This document shows, piece by piece, positions 25,287-34,497 of a stretch of 64,000 nt of DNA. This stretch comes from Candidatus Bathyarchaeia archaeon (lineage in GTDB: Archaea; Thermoproteota; Bathyarchaeia; 40CM-2-53-6; DTGE01). Position 1 is the first letter of the stretch. Every line of letters starts with the position of its first letter. Location: NCBI GenBank assembly GCA_038852285.1, contig JAWCKG010000004.1, positions 44,228 through 108,227 on the forward strand, in the 5' to 3' direction. The position numbers and the translations under genes were made by a program. The notes beneath the pieces were generated by a model. That model did no database searches, had not been told where the DNA came from, and saw nothing but the letters and a program-made list of their open reading frames with translations.

Positions 25287-26753
25287 TCACCCAATTTGGA
25301 GTCGGCGCACCTTAATTAGCTTCGAAATAATTGTCCGGGTTTCTAGGTCTATTAAAGCTAGTGTGAGAAAGTATGTGAGGGCTCCTAGGAGTGTTCCGGC
25401 AAAAAGGAATAAAAGACGAGTGGGTTTAGGTAAAATTGAAAGAACGAAGCCCATGAGAGTTGAAGCGGAAATGTACTTGGCCAAATTGTTTATGGGCAGG
25501 CTAAATCTTATAACTTTCTTGCTCAATTTATCGAATATTATAACCCATACTATTTGGAAAGCAAGAGCTAGGATTGCTACTACGAGGCTGGCTGAGATTG
25601 GCTCTTTAATAACCCAGCTGAACATGTAATATAATGTAGGAAGATAGATGGCGGCAGCAACGAGTCCCAAGGTGGGTAGGAGGAAAAAGGTGCTTCGTCT
25701 CAATCGGATTAAATTCATGTTTCCCTCAACGTCAACTTTCTCTGAACCATAAATGACGGCCCTATATATCTGGGTGAAACATCCCAGGAAAAAGCTTAAT
25801 GCCAACGTGATGAGGACAGGCCTTGCCGAGGCGTAGACTGGGTTTAAAACGGTGAGATAAGGTTCAGCGTAAACGATGACCCCTACCGTCATTGGGACAG
25901 CGAACATCAAAGTTGTCTTAAAAGCTGTTTCAACATCCCACGCCCCTCCTCCAGCCAGAAGTCGTGGGTATAAGCCAACAGACAGGGATACAGCGTAACC
26001 TACCAAACCCGCCACTAATGAGGCTGCACCGAATAGAGCCCGGGCTTCGACTCCTATTAATAGAACCAGCATCAGCATGTCTAGGCTCCATAGGCGACTC
26101 ACCAATAAGTCGTATAAGGTGAGTAGCGAACCCTTGAACCAACCCTTTATCAGCTTCCAATTAAACTTTAAAGTCCAATGGAGCCTCGATGCTAAGTACG
26201 TAGTATCAAAGAAGTAAATTATAGTCACAGTCAATATTGCGCCTACGATTCCTAGCTTCAAACTTATGATCAGGAGGTAAGCCAAACCTATCTTTGCCAC
26301 TTCCCTTAATACTTGGCCGTAAGCGATCAATTCAGGCTTTAACGCGTTAGCTACAGCTTCAAAGGCTGCAATTAAGTGAAGACCCAAAACTTGGAGCGAC
26401 GCCAGCGCGAAAACCATTGCTCCAACACCTATCAACCCGCCCATAAATCCTGCCCCTAAAAAGTAAACTAGCGTTAAAACCCCGCCTAACATAAGGTTAA
26501 AGGATACACCCGTCTCCACCGCGTCTTCAACCCCCCTTGCTACAAACCTTAAAGACCATGATGGAATTACTGTCGCCGCCACAGAAAAATAACCTACCCA
26601 ATCCCCAACATTCTGCCAAACACCAAATATTTGAGGAGAGAGGTTCCGCGTTATTATGATAGTGAAGATTAAACCTGTAATTATAGAGGTAACTCTTGAA
26701 ATAAACATAACTAACCCTGAATACCTCAACCTTATTCTACTTTTCAATTTCAC
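25287..26753 (-). CDS. Polysaccharide flippase (Wzx/MATE-like)
   Basis: A 488-residue integral membrane protein with about 14 hydrophobic segments. The N-terminal pattern (SRVTSIITGLIFTIIITRNL, then FGVWQNVGDWVGYF) is that of the polysaccharide transport family in the MOP superfamily, which flips lipid-linked oligosaccharides across the membrane. Its position beside several glycosyltransferases supports a role in surface-glycan export. GTG or TTG codons are not needed; ATG 26753 begins a basic, then hydrophobic N-terminus. Specific glycan unknown. Confidence 0.85.
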   Translation of the reverse strand: MKLKSRIRLRYSGLVMFISRVTSIITGLIFTIIITRNLSPQIFGVWQNVGDWVGYFSVAATVIPSWSLRFVARGVEDAVETGVSFNLMLGGVLTLVYFLGAGFMGGLIGVGAMVFALASLQVLGLHLIAAFEAVANALKPELIAYGQVLREVAKIGLAYLLIISLKLGIVGAILTVTIIYFFDTTYLASRLHWTLKFNWKLIKGWFKGSLLTLYDLLVSRLWSLDMLMLVLLIGVEARALFGAASLVAGLVGYAVSLSVGLYPRLLAGGGAWDVETAFKTTLMFAVPMTVGVIVYAEPYLTVLNPVYASARPVLITLALSFFLGCFTQIYRAVIYGSEKVDVEGNMNLIRLRRSTFFLLPTLGLVAAAIYLPTLYYMFSWVIKEPISASLVVAILALAFQIVWVIIFDKLSKKVIRFSLPINNLAKYISASTLMGFVLSILPKPTRLLFLFAGTLLGALTYFLTLALIDLETRTIISKLIKVRRLQIG

Positions 26754-27286
26754 TTCGATCCTGAAATATTCCTTCGTATTTAATAGTAATTAGAGGTTTA
26801 GATTCTGGTTTTAAAGATATATAAATTTTATAAAATGAGGGCTCTTAAAGCACTCTACATCCTAATGGAAAGTAATAATTATTCATTAAAGGATTCGATG
26901 GGATTGCTTGACGATTACTTTCAAACTCACATTGGAAAATAATGTGCCTACTTAAAATCCAGCTTTCCACACGCTATAAATTAGGTGAACTGTCCGGATG
27001 TCCTAATATCAAGTTTTACCGAGATCATAGCTTTATGAGGGGTAAATCTCCCCTTAAGTATCAACCTCTTGAGTTAAAAATTTGGCGGACCCTATCCTTG
27101 ATACTGGCAAGATGAGCCGTTCGTTTCTGAAGTATTGGATATGTAAGAAGGGCTACTCCAAGTCCTTATCTTGTCAGTATTCCGATCTTTTGCCGCAAAA
27201 TTGATATTTTAGACCGTAGCAGAAGATATACCCTAGAATTATTTGATCAAGAGGGGCGAATATTCCTTAAAAAAGAGAAAAAAGGC
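26754..27286. other. AT-rich intergenic region with a long imperfect dyad
   Basis: About 530 bases without an intact gene. It holds GATACTGGCAAGATGAG (27100-27116) and its near complement at 27165-27181; the three mismatches would be G-U pairs in RNA. A short GAGGGG/CCCCTT hairpin lies near 27040. The frame of the next gene stays open upstream of its ATG to about 27140, so that gene may once have been longer. Confidence 0.4.
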
Positions 27287-28255
27287 ATGAATTTCATGAG
27301 TGAAAATAGCTCATATAATGAGGAAAATTTAAAGATCACAATAGCTATGACGTTGAAAAATTCGTCCCATTCTTTAGAGAAGGTTTTAGAAAATATAGTG
27401 AAAATAGATTATCCAAAAAAGTTAATAAAACTCGTATTCATTGACGGAGGATCTACTGACAATTCAGTTAAGATTTTAAACAATTTCTCATTAACATATA
27501 CCAAGCATTATTATCAAATTTTTATTGATTCAAAACCTGTAGGAATAACGGAGGGAAGAAACTTATGCCTTAAAGAAGCAATGGGGGAGATTATTCTCTT
27601 TATAGATTCCGATGTGCTAGTTCCCCCATCTACCATAAAATCTATTATAGAACAATTTAAAAAAGACAGCCTGTTGGCCTTTATTAACGTACCCTGCCTC
27701 CGCGATAGAAAAACATGGGGTTATCTAGATAAGCTTTTTTTTGATAGAGGAGAAACAATGGGTATGAGTTGCGCAGCTATGAGACTTGAGGCATTAAAAG
27801 ATGTCGGGCAATATTTCGTCGGCACGTCAGCGGCTGAAAACGCATTAGAAATAATGTACAGGTTTAAGAAGAAAAAGTATAACACGATTAATGCCTATAA
27901 TATTACCGCATTACACTTAAAAGATTCATCCGCGACAATAAAACAATATATTATGGTAAGTTTTTTAACTGCGTCAAAACTTCATCTGCCTCTTCTGAAA
28001 ATGCGTCATAGAAAAATTGTTTTAAAATATCTTTTTTATATCGGCCTTATCGTTTCATCAATAATAGCCTATTGGTCATGGATTCCTCTAATCTTTCTGC
28101 TTATCATAGGGGGCGGATATCATTTAGCTAAATCAAAAGGCAATCCACTAAGCGTTTTTTTCCTTATTGTAGGCATAGTCCTAGTAATCGGCGTTATAAA
28201 AGAAGTCTTCGCATCACTTATTAAATCAAATAAAAAGGGATGTTTTTATGAATAA
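27287..28255 (+). CDS. Glycosyltransferase family 2, membrane-attached
   Basis: A GT-A glycosyltransferase of 322 residues. The N-terminal domain shows ITIAMTLKNSSHSLEKVLE, FIDGGSTDNS, GRNLCLKEAMGEIILFIDSD (the metal-binding DxD-type motif, here DSD) and DVGQYF; two or three hydrophobic segments at the C-terminus (about 240-310) anchor it in the membrane. Coding sequence is strikingly AT-rich compared with the rest of the window, with many AAA, AAT and ATA codons, as are the next two genes. It overlaps the following glycosyltransferase by 8 bases. Confidence 0.88.
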   Translation: MNFMSENSSYNEENLKITIAMTLKNSSHSLEKVLENIVKIDYPKKLIKLVFIDGGSTDNSVKILNNFSLTYTKHYYQIFIDSKPVGITEGRNLCLKEAMGEIILFIDSDVLVPPSTIKSIIEQFKKDSLLAFINVPCLRDRKTWGYLDKLFFDRGETMGMSCAAMRLEALKDVGQYFVGTSAAENALEIMYRFKKKKYNTINAYNITALHLKDSSATIKQYIMVSFLTASKLHLPLLKMRHRKIVLKYLFYIGLIVSSIIAYWSWIPLIFLLIIGGGYHLAKSKGNPLSVFFLIVGIVLVIGVIKEVFASLIKSNKKGCFYE

Positions 28256-29504
28256 ATATTATGTCTTATTCTACCCTGGTCACTACGCGAAATTTAGAAT
28301 TCACCATAGATCTCAAGAATTTTTTCAATTTTTACGTGGAACCAAAGAAATAAAAAACATAACAATTATTACCCCTGAATACGTTGACGCCACAAATCTT
28401 GGGGAATATATCAACGCCTTATTTCGTAGGTTCTACCGTCCATGCGAATCCAAAATAGTAGATGATAAAATAATAGAAGTTAGTATAAAGAAAGTAGCGA
28501 TCCCTAGGAAATTCAGGAATAAGATTTTAAACACTCTATCATTCATAATAACTTATGTTTTTATTGACAGATTTGACGTTATGCTTTTAAAGATGCTTTT
28601 AAGAAAAGTTATGAAGGTAATAAATATTAAAAGATATGACGCTGCCTTCTTTACAAGTTACAATTCTAGGGTCGGAATTTTTTTAAAGAAATCAAATTTT
28701 TTTAATTTATTAATTTATAAAGATCATGATTTATTAGCAAACAAATTCGAATCAGATATGATTAAGCATGCCGACCTTGTTGTAAGCGTTGGTGAAATGA
28801 TGTCTAAATTAAGAAAATGTGAGGGAGCTCGACAAATTTTAACCGTTCCACATGGTGTAAACCGTGCTAAGATCGAGAATATAAAATTGCCGAGTTATAA
28901 ATATTTTGATTCAAAAAATTTAGTGACACTGATCTATGCTGGAAGCATCCATCCGAACTGGGGATTAGAATTAGCAATAAAAGCGGTTAAATGTTTAGAA
29001 AATAAGTGGAATCTTAAACTATTAATCGTAGGTCCAAGGGAGACAAATTATTTTACTAGACTTTTAGTCCTTATAAAAAATCTAAAATTAGAAAATAAAA
29101 TTCAATTTCTCCCACAGGCACCATATGAACAGCTTTTGAAAACACTAAAAATGGGGTGCATAGGATTGGCACCGTATCCCCCTTCCTCGCCAGCAAAATA
29201 CGCTGTTCCCTTAAAAGTTAAAGAATATTGCTTGGCGGGCATACCGGTGGTAACTACTAATCTAGGAGAAACTGGACAGTTTATAAAAGATACTGGAATA
29301 GGGATTGCCACGAATTATAATCCAGAGGATTATGCGAAGGCAATAGATACGCTCTTGGCAAATAAGAAATTATATAGACTTAAATCATTAGCGGCTATAA
29401 AAATAGCTAAAAAGTATGATTGGAATGAGTTATTTAAAATGGAGTGGAGAATTATAAAACAAAAATTAAGAGAAGTATCGTTAATAAATAATGTCCAACA
29501 ATAA
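28248..29504 (+). CDS. Glycosyltransferase family 4
   Basis: A 418-residue GT-B enzyme. The second half shows the GT4 pattern: LIYAGSIHPNWGLELAI, LLIVGP, IQFLPQAPYEQLLKTL, GLAPYPPSS and VPLKVKEYCLAGIPVVTTN with the donor-contacting Glu. The N-terminal half is lysine- and isoleucine-rich and diverged. It overlaps the upstream GT2 gene by 8 bases (ATG within a GGGATG ribosome-site context), so the two are coupled. AT-rich like its neighbours, suggesting a shared foreign origin. Confidence 0.88.
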   Translation: MNKYYVLFYPGHYAKFRIHHRSQEFFQFLRGTKEIKNITIITPEYVDATNLGEYINALFRRFYRPCESKIVDDKIIEVSIKKVAIPRKFRNKILNTLSFIITYVFIDRFDVMLLKMLLRKVMKVINIKRYDAAFFTSYNSRVGIFLKKSNFFNLLIYKDHDLLANKFESDMIKHADLVVSVGEMMSKLRKCEGARQILTVPHGVNRAKIENIKLPSYKYFDSKNLVTLIYAGSIHPNWGLELAIKAVKCLENKWNLKLLIVGPRETNYFTRLLVLIKNLKLENKIQFLPQAPYEQLLKTLKMGCIGLAPYPPSSPAKYAVPLKVKEYCLAGIPVVTTNLGETGQFIKDTGIGIATNYNPEDYAKAIDTLLANKKLYRLKSLAAIKIAKKYDWNELFKMEWRIIKQKLREVSLINNVQQ

Positions 29505-29522
29505 CTTAAAAATAATTAAATT

Positions 29523-30452
29523 TTAGCTATTTGAAATCTGTTCCTCATAAAATTTTATTGAATTTTTGGCGCATAAAAGAGGATCATGTATTCTTAATGC
29601 ATAATCTCTTCCTCTTTCTGCTATTTTTAAACGAAATCTTTCATTTTCAATCAACTCAAGAAGGCATTCCTTTAACAAATTCTTTGCGGGCAAATTAATG
29701 AATGGACAACCCCACTCTTTGTACCTTTGATCATATTGGGCTATTACCGCGCATTCGCTTAAGGCGGCTTCAATAGCTAAAGTTCCATAGGTATTTGCCC
29801 CAAATTTATCCACCCAAATGTCAATGGTAGACAAAAATTCCGGAACCATATTATAAGGAAGATTATGCAGTAACTTATATTCAACTGGATAACCCTGTGA
29901 CTTTAAATGAAGAACAGCCTCTATAGTTTCATCAATCAGTGCGAACTTTCTTACATAGGGTTCCACAGGAACATATGTTCCAACAGTTATATTATTTTTG
30001 TTAAAATAATTGGCTTTATAAAAGATCGTCGAGTCTACCGGATTTGGCAACCATACTCCTTTGTTTGTATAATTCAGAAGGTCTAAAGTCGAAACTAAAC
30101 ATTTATGAGAATTGGCTTCAATGATTTTAAACCCATTTCTAAGCTCTCCACCGTGGTAATGAAAAACGTATTTTTTTGTCATAAGATTCATAAATTTTTC
30201 ATCTAATTGAAACGGTAAAATTGTATCTCCGTGAAAGTGGAAAATATCATAATCTTTATGCTTAAAGAGCTTATAAAGAATGTTTAATGTTTTAAAATGT
30301 TTCTGTTCTTGAACGTTAAACACATAATCTTCTTCAAATCCAAATGGATGCTTAGAAAATACCATAACATCTGCTTGATATCCCAACCGTCTTTGCGCCC
30401 TACTTAGATTGGACGCCACACCTCCATAATTTCTAATATGAAGAATTCTCAA
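29523..30452 (-). CDS. Glycosyltransferase-like protein (GT-B, family 4 related)
   Basis: A 309-residue protein converging on the preceding gene, 18 bases apart. It begins MRILHIRNYGGVASNLSRAQ, a GT4-type glycine-rich opening, has IFHFHGDTILPF and GVWLPNPVDSTIFYK in the middle, and a C-terminal IDIWVDKFGANTYGTLAIEA that corresponds to the donor-site region ending in the conserved Glu. Shorter and more diverged than standard GT4 enzymes. AT-rich codon use matches the two genes to its left. Function inferred from pattern and neighbours. Confidence 0.75.
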   Translation of the reverse strand: MRILHIRNYGGVASNLSRAQRRLGYQADVMVFSKHPFGFEEDYVFNVQEQKHFKTLNILYKLFKHKDYDIFHFHGDTILPFQLDEKFMNLMTKKYVFHYHGGELRNGFKIIEANSHKCLVSTLDLLNYTNKGVWLPNPVDSTIFYKANYFNKNNITVGTYVPVEPYVRKFALIDETIEAVLHLKSQGYPVEYKLLHNLPYNMVPEFLSTIDIWVDKFGANTYGTLAIEAALSECAVIAQYDQRYKEWGCPFINLPAKNLLKECLLELIENERFRLKIAERGRDYALRIHDPLLCAKNSIKFYEEQISNS

Positions 30453-31112
30453 TAAAATCTTCCCTTCTCAAAAATGGAGCTCAATCTAACACTATATAAG
30501 CCTTTCTAATGAGGACCGCGATCATTAATACCCTAGCAATTAATAAAAGCCTAAGACTAATTTTGATAAATAAGATAGAGGACACTAGGCATTGATAACT
30601 AAAGCGAAGTTTAATTAATGCGGAAGACGACGGTTTTTGGGTCGACGTAAATGCGAATATAAAGATCTGGACTAAATACGTCTCTGGGCAGCTTTAAACC
30701 TCAAAGTTCATGTTTCTTCAAGATTGTATAGAATTCACTAATGCCATATCCCCTGACGCTGTCTAGGGGCCATGATATTTAATGCCTTGGAATACATGGT
30801 CCACAGGGCTATATGGACCATTTTATGAGCATAATGGCATGAAATGTCATCTTAAGGCTTTAATCAACGCTTAAGGTTCTTTAGGGTTTCGGAGTTTATT
30901 TGTCCATAAGCTCTATAGGCTAGGTCTGGCATGTAGCCGCAATCGCCTTGCCCCCTCTCAAACAAGTTTCCATAGCTAGAGTGCCAAGCTTTTCCTTAAC
31001 AATACTCCTAATATGAATCAAATAATTTTTAAACTTCCGTTGAATTATAGTAAGGTTCAAGGAATGGCTTCTTAATTTGGAGCTGGAAAAAATTCCCGAA
31101 GGTAGAATAGAC
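30453..31112. other. Intergenic region with a cluster of short hairpins
   Basis: About 650 bases without a gene. Between 30750 and 30850 three stem-loops follow each other: CCCCT/AGGGG (30750-30769), ATGGTCCA/TGGACCAT (30796-30821) and ATGGCAT-GAA-ATGTCAT (30834-30850, one G-U pair). CTTAAG occurs twice just after. A TTTTTAAAC box near 31026 could be the promoter of the next gene. Confidence 0.45.
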
Positions 31113-32201
31113 TTGAAGGCTGTAATAGTTCATCCATACTTAGCTGTGTTAGGTGGCGGTGAGCGAGTATGTTTCTACTCGGTTAAAGCATTGCTTGATA
31201 AAGGATGGGACGTCGCATTGGTGAGTCAGAGGCTTGATGAGCAGTTTGTTGAGGATATGATAGGTTTTAATGTGTTTGAAGAGGTTGAACATATACCTTA
31301 TCCTAATTTTAATCCACTTGTAAACCGGTTTCGAGCATATCAGCGAACCTTTCATCACCTTATGGCTAAAAAGAAACTTAATGACCTTCACTTTGAACTT
31401 AAATTACTGACACAGGATGTAGGTTTAAATGCCGCACGGGCAGATAAAACTGTAGCTTATATACATTACCCTGAATTTTTCGTTCATTTAGAGGAAAATC
31501 CGAATTCTTTCTTCTGGAAAGCTTACTACTGGCCATTACGCCGGTATTGGATGTCTCAAGTTCGCATCGTAGATCTATTCATAGCCAACAGTAACTATAC
31601 ACGTAGTAAAATTTTAAATAAATGGAATAAAGATGCGAAAGTCGTATACCCTCCCGTTGAAACTCATATTTTTACACCTTCTTCTCAGAAGGAAGATAAG
31701 GTGATAAGTGTAGGGAGAATTACGTCTAGTAAAAGATATGAAAACATCTTAGAGATAGCGCAAGAGATGCCCGAATTAAAGTTCTTGATTCTCGGATTAA
31801 AACAAGATGAAAGTTATTTTAAAAGCCTGTTGAGGCGAAAACCCAGTAACGTTTGCATCAAAACCAACGTAACTAGGAAGTTGCTGGTGGAAGAGCTGAG
31901 CTCCTCCAAGCTGTATTTGCATTGTATGCATGGAGAGCATTTTGGAATATCAGTCGTCGAGGCCATGGCTGCAGGGTGTGTGCCCATAGTCCACGACAGT
32001 GGAGGAGTCAGGGAAATAGTTACCCCCACGGTGGGGTTTCGCTACACGGACTTAAAGGAAGCCATTACCAAGATTAAAACGGCATTGGAGGATGAAGGCC
32101 TTTATAGAAAGCTTAGTCAAAATTCCGTTAAAGAATCTGCAAAATTCAGCGTTGAGAACTTCAAGAAGTCATTGATTTCATTCATCTCGACTCTCGGTTA
32201 A
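31113..32201 (+). CDS. Glycosyltransferase family 4 (ALG11-like)
   Basis: A GT-B mannosyltransferase-like enzyme of about 362 residues. N-terminal AVIVHPYLAVLGGGERVC is the GGAER-type acceptor-domain signature; further on come VAYIHYPEF, IANSNYTRSKI, VVYPPVET, ISVGRITSSKRYENIL, FLILG and the donor site HGEHFGISVVEAMAAGCVPIVHDSGG. This order is typical of ALG11 and related dolichol-linked-oligosaccharide mannosyltransferases. TTG 31113, preceded by GAAGGTAG, puts the start right before the conserved strand; an in-frame TTG at 31077 is the longer alternative. Its base composition is closer to the chromosome average than the three genes to the left. Confidence 0.85.
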   Translation: MKAVIVHPYLAVLGGGERVCFYSVKALLDKGWDVALVSQRLDEQFVEDMIGFNVFEEVEHIPYPNFNPLVNRFRAYQRTFHHLMAKKKLNDLHFELKLLTQDVGLNAARADKTVAYIHYPEFFVHLEENPNSFFWKAYYWPLRRYWMSQVRIVDLFIANSNYTRSKILNKWNKDAKVVYPPVETHIFTPSSQKEDKVISVGRITSSKRYENILEIAQEMPELKFLILGLKQDESYFKSLLRRKPSNVCIKTNVTRKLLVEELSSSKLYLHCMHGEHFGISVVEAMAAGCVPIVHDSGGVREIVTPTVGFRYTDLKEAITKIKTALEDEGLYRKLSQNSVKESAKFSVENFKKSLISFISTLG

Positions 32202-32227
32202 GGATTTATTGATTAGGAGTTATAGTG

Positions 32228-32530
32228 CTATTTAACCTCGTACATATATACCTGAATGCTCTGAAATGTGGCTGACTCTAACAAAATTAGATTTTCGTCT
32301 AACATAGCTTTAAACCGCGACTGTTCAGGCGATTTATAAGATAAAATTAACCAGATCCTATGAGTGAAAAAGCCATTCTCATTACTCGTTTGAAACAGGT
32401 TGAATTCAATCTATCTCCATAATATTTAAAGGGCATCCATATATATTCTTCATCGAAGATGATCCTATCTCCTTCTCTCCAATTATTCTTCACGAACTTT
32501 ACAACGCTCTCCCAATCTTCAGCCTCCTTA
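32228..32530 (-). pseudogene. C-terminal remnant of a GT39/PMT-type membrane glycosyltransferase
   Basis: On the minus strand the frame EDWESVVKFVKNNWREGDRI followed by PFKYYGDRLN resembles the soluble tail of multi-membrane-span glycosyltransferases of the PMT/GT39 type. A frameshift near 32400 then moves the reading to RIWLILSYKSPEQSRFKAML and ends ATFQSIQVYMYEVK-stop at 32228. Only about the last 100 residues remain; the whole membrane part is gone. The fragment starts at about 32530, exactly where the opposite-strand remnant begins. Confidence 0.5.
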
Positions 32531-32778
32531 GTTCATGCGTTAAAGGAGAAATGGATAGCGGATGCGGCTTTAGACGTGTTTGAATCGAAGCCCCTTAACC
32601 CCGACCCCCTCTGGCGAAGATGCTTAACGTCGTCTTAGCTCCCCATATCGGTAGCGCCACTCACGAGGCTAGGGCCTCCATGGCGGCGCTGGCGGTTCTT
32701 AAAGGCGGGAGGCCTCCTTTGCTCGTTAACCCTGAGGTTCAGGGTGTGGGACCCTTACGCGAGATTAAGATGCTTTAA
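32528..32778 (+). pseudogene. C-terminal remnant of a D-2-hydroxyacid dehydrogenase
   Basis: The plus strand reads LVHALKEKWIADAALDVFES, the classic end of the NAD-binding domain of D-isomer 2-hydroxyacid dehydrogenases. After a one-base loss near 32615 it continues MLNVVLAPHIGSATHEARAS with the catalytic-His motif PHIGSAT, and ends LLVNPEVQGV then stop at 32776-32778. About 80 residues of an expected 320 remain; the N-terminal three quarters are missing. It overlaps the end of the convergent nnr gene by 14 bases. Clearly non-functional. Confidence 0.8.
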
Positions 32779-34294
32779 TCGCTTTATGGGCTTCAGCTGG
32801 GTTCATCATGATCGCTGGAAGACGGTCAACCAGGTCTGAGGCGGTGAGTTGGTAGCCTTTCTCCTGGTATGCGAGATCTCCCGCCAAGCCGTTCACGTAG
32901 GCACCGGCGACCGCGGATTCGAAAGCTGGGTAGCCTTGAGCGAGGAAAGAGGCCACAACGCCTGTCAACACGTCACCTGTCCCCCCGACGGTCATGCCTG
33001 GGTTACCGGTGTAGTTCAACTTCACCCTTACACCATCGGAAATCACATCTACGGAGCCTTTTAGGAGGATTACTGAAGCGAAGCGTGTCGCAGCTTCCTT
33101 CACATTTTCGACGCGCTCCAAAAGGTTTCCGGAGGGCATTCTACCTGTTAACTTTTGGAACTCGCCCGCGTGCGGGGTCACCACAACTTCTCGGCGGTCC
33201 TTGATCCCTGTATCCCGAAAAGCAGCTATGGCGTCGGCGTCCACGACCATAGGCTTAACTTTGTCAGAAGCCACTTCAATAACCTTCTTAGCGAATTCGT
33301 AGGTTTCTTCCCTGTCTCCGAGACCGGACCCAACCGCGATGGCTGAAGCCCTCTCCAAAAAGGGGTAAAGCTGGCCTAGGTTTCTGTACGTGAGGTATTT
33401 CCCCTCCATTTTTATCGTTATTAGGTCCGGTGTAAAGGAGGATATGGTTTTCGCCGTTTCCTCAGGAGCCGCAACGTAGGCAAGGTCGACTCCAACCCTG
33501 AGCGCCGCCAACGCCGCCAGAGCTGGAGCACCAGTATATACTTCGCTTCCACCGATCACCAGCAACCTGCCGAAATCCCCTTTATGGGATTCAGGGCTTC
33601 GAGCCCTAGCAACCAACGCGAGGTCTCCAGGACCAGCGGTGAACTCGGCTTCAGGGGGTATTCCAATATCAACTACCTTCAGCTCCCCACAGAACGACGA
33701 CGCTTCTTTCAAGCCTATCTTCAACCGGTGAAAGGTCAACGTTAAATCAGCTTTAACGGCCTCCCCCAGCACCTGGCCGGTATCCGAGTCCACTCCTGAT
33801 GGAACATCAACCGACACCTTAAAGCCCTCCGAGTCGTTCAAGGTCTTAACCGCCGTCAACATAGGCTCCCTTAAAACTCCTTTCACCCCAGTGCCTAGAA
33901 GGCTGTCGACGATTACATCCGCTTTAACGGGCTTCAATTCCCTTGAATCCCTCACCTCCACCAACTCCACAGTGAAACGCATATTCCGAACGGCTTGATA
34001 GTTAAGCCACGTCAGGTTGTCCCTTATCCTCTCCCCTGACCCGAGCAACAATACTTTAACCTTAAACCCCCTGCAAGCCAGATGTCGAGCCGCTACCAAG
34101 CCATCCCCGCCATTCCTACCAATGCCAGCGTAAACCACCACCTCAGAGCCAACGGGGAAACGATGGGCGATTTCTTCAGCCACAGCCCTACCTGCATTTT
34201 CCATCAACTGTCTATCCGATACCCCTAAATAATCTGCGTTCAAGTCGATGAGCCGAGCGGTTTCAGAGTTGACTGCCTCATAGTTTCTAATCAA
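32765..34294 (-). CDS. nnr: Bifunctional NAD(P)H-hydrate repair enzyme (epimerase plus dehydratase)
   Basis: Repairs hydrated NAD(P)H. The 509 residues combine an N-terminal epimerase domain (about 1-215: LMENAGRAVAEEI, YAGIGRNGGDGLVAARHLA, DSLLGTGVKG, VDVPSGVDSDTG) and a C-terminal ADP/ATP-dependent dehydratase domain of ribokinase-like fold (about 225-505: GRLLVIGGSEVYTGAPALAA, AVGSGLG, VVDADAI, VTPHAGEF, LLKGSVDVI and the terminal GNPGMTVGGTGDVLTG). Full length for the family. ATG start at 34294; AT-rich TATA-like sequence TATATAATTAATTAA lies about 40 bases upstream. Confidence 0.96.
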   Translation of the reverse strand: MIRNYEAVNSETARLIDLNADYLGVSDRQLMENAGRAVAEEIAHRFPVGSEVVVYAGIGRNGGDGLVAARHLACRGFKVKVLLLGSGERIRDNLTWLNYQAVRNMRFTVELVEVRDSRELKPVKADVIVDSLLGTGVKGVLREPMLTAVKTLNDSEGFKVSVDVPSGVDSDTGQVLGEAVKADLTLTFHRLKIGLKEASSFCGELKVVDIGIPPEAEFTAGPGDLALVARARSPESHKGDFGRLLVIGGSEVYTGAPALAALAALRVGVDLAYVAAPEETAKTISSFTPDLITIKMEGKYLTYRNLGQLYPFLERASAIAVGSGLGDREETYEFAKKVIEVASDKVKPMVVDADAIAAFRDTGIKDRREVVVTPHAGEFQKLTGRMPSGNLLERVENVKEAATRFASVILLKGSVDVISDGVRVKLNYTGNPGMTVGGTGDVLTGVVASFLAQGYPAFESAVAGAYVNGLAGDLAYQEKGYQLTASDLVDRLPAIMMNPAEAHKAIKAS

Positions 34295-34386
34295 AGAGGA
34301 CCCCTAACAGGTAAAAGTTGAACTAATTAATTAATTATATACATATTGAAGCGTTCTTTACTCATCAATTAAAAGGAGGAAACAAA

Positions 34387-34497
34387 ATGAGGAAACTTAA
34401 ACATTATTCGACTCCTATCCTGAGCTTGGCGGGTTTAGGCAATGTCACTCAGCGCGCTCAGGGGACACACATACGTAGAGGATGTTGCTTCCCCTGA
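34387..34497 (+). CDS. Possible small ORF with a perfect ribosome site
   Basis: A 36-codon frame starting MRKLKHYSTPILSLAGLG. It is listed because AAAGGAGGA at 34372-34380 precedes the ATG at an ideal 6-7 bases and an AT-rich TATA-like run lies about 40 bases further up. It runs antisense into the 3' end of the LSm gene, and its C-terminus looks random (RGCCFP). It may be a real microprotein, the beheaded start of a lost gene, or chance. Confidence 0.25.
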   Translation: MRKLKHYSTPILSLAGLGNVTQRAQGTHIRRGCCFP

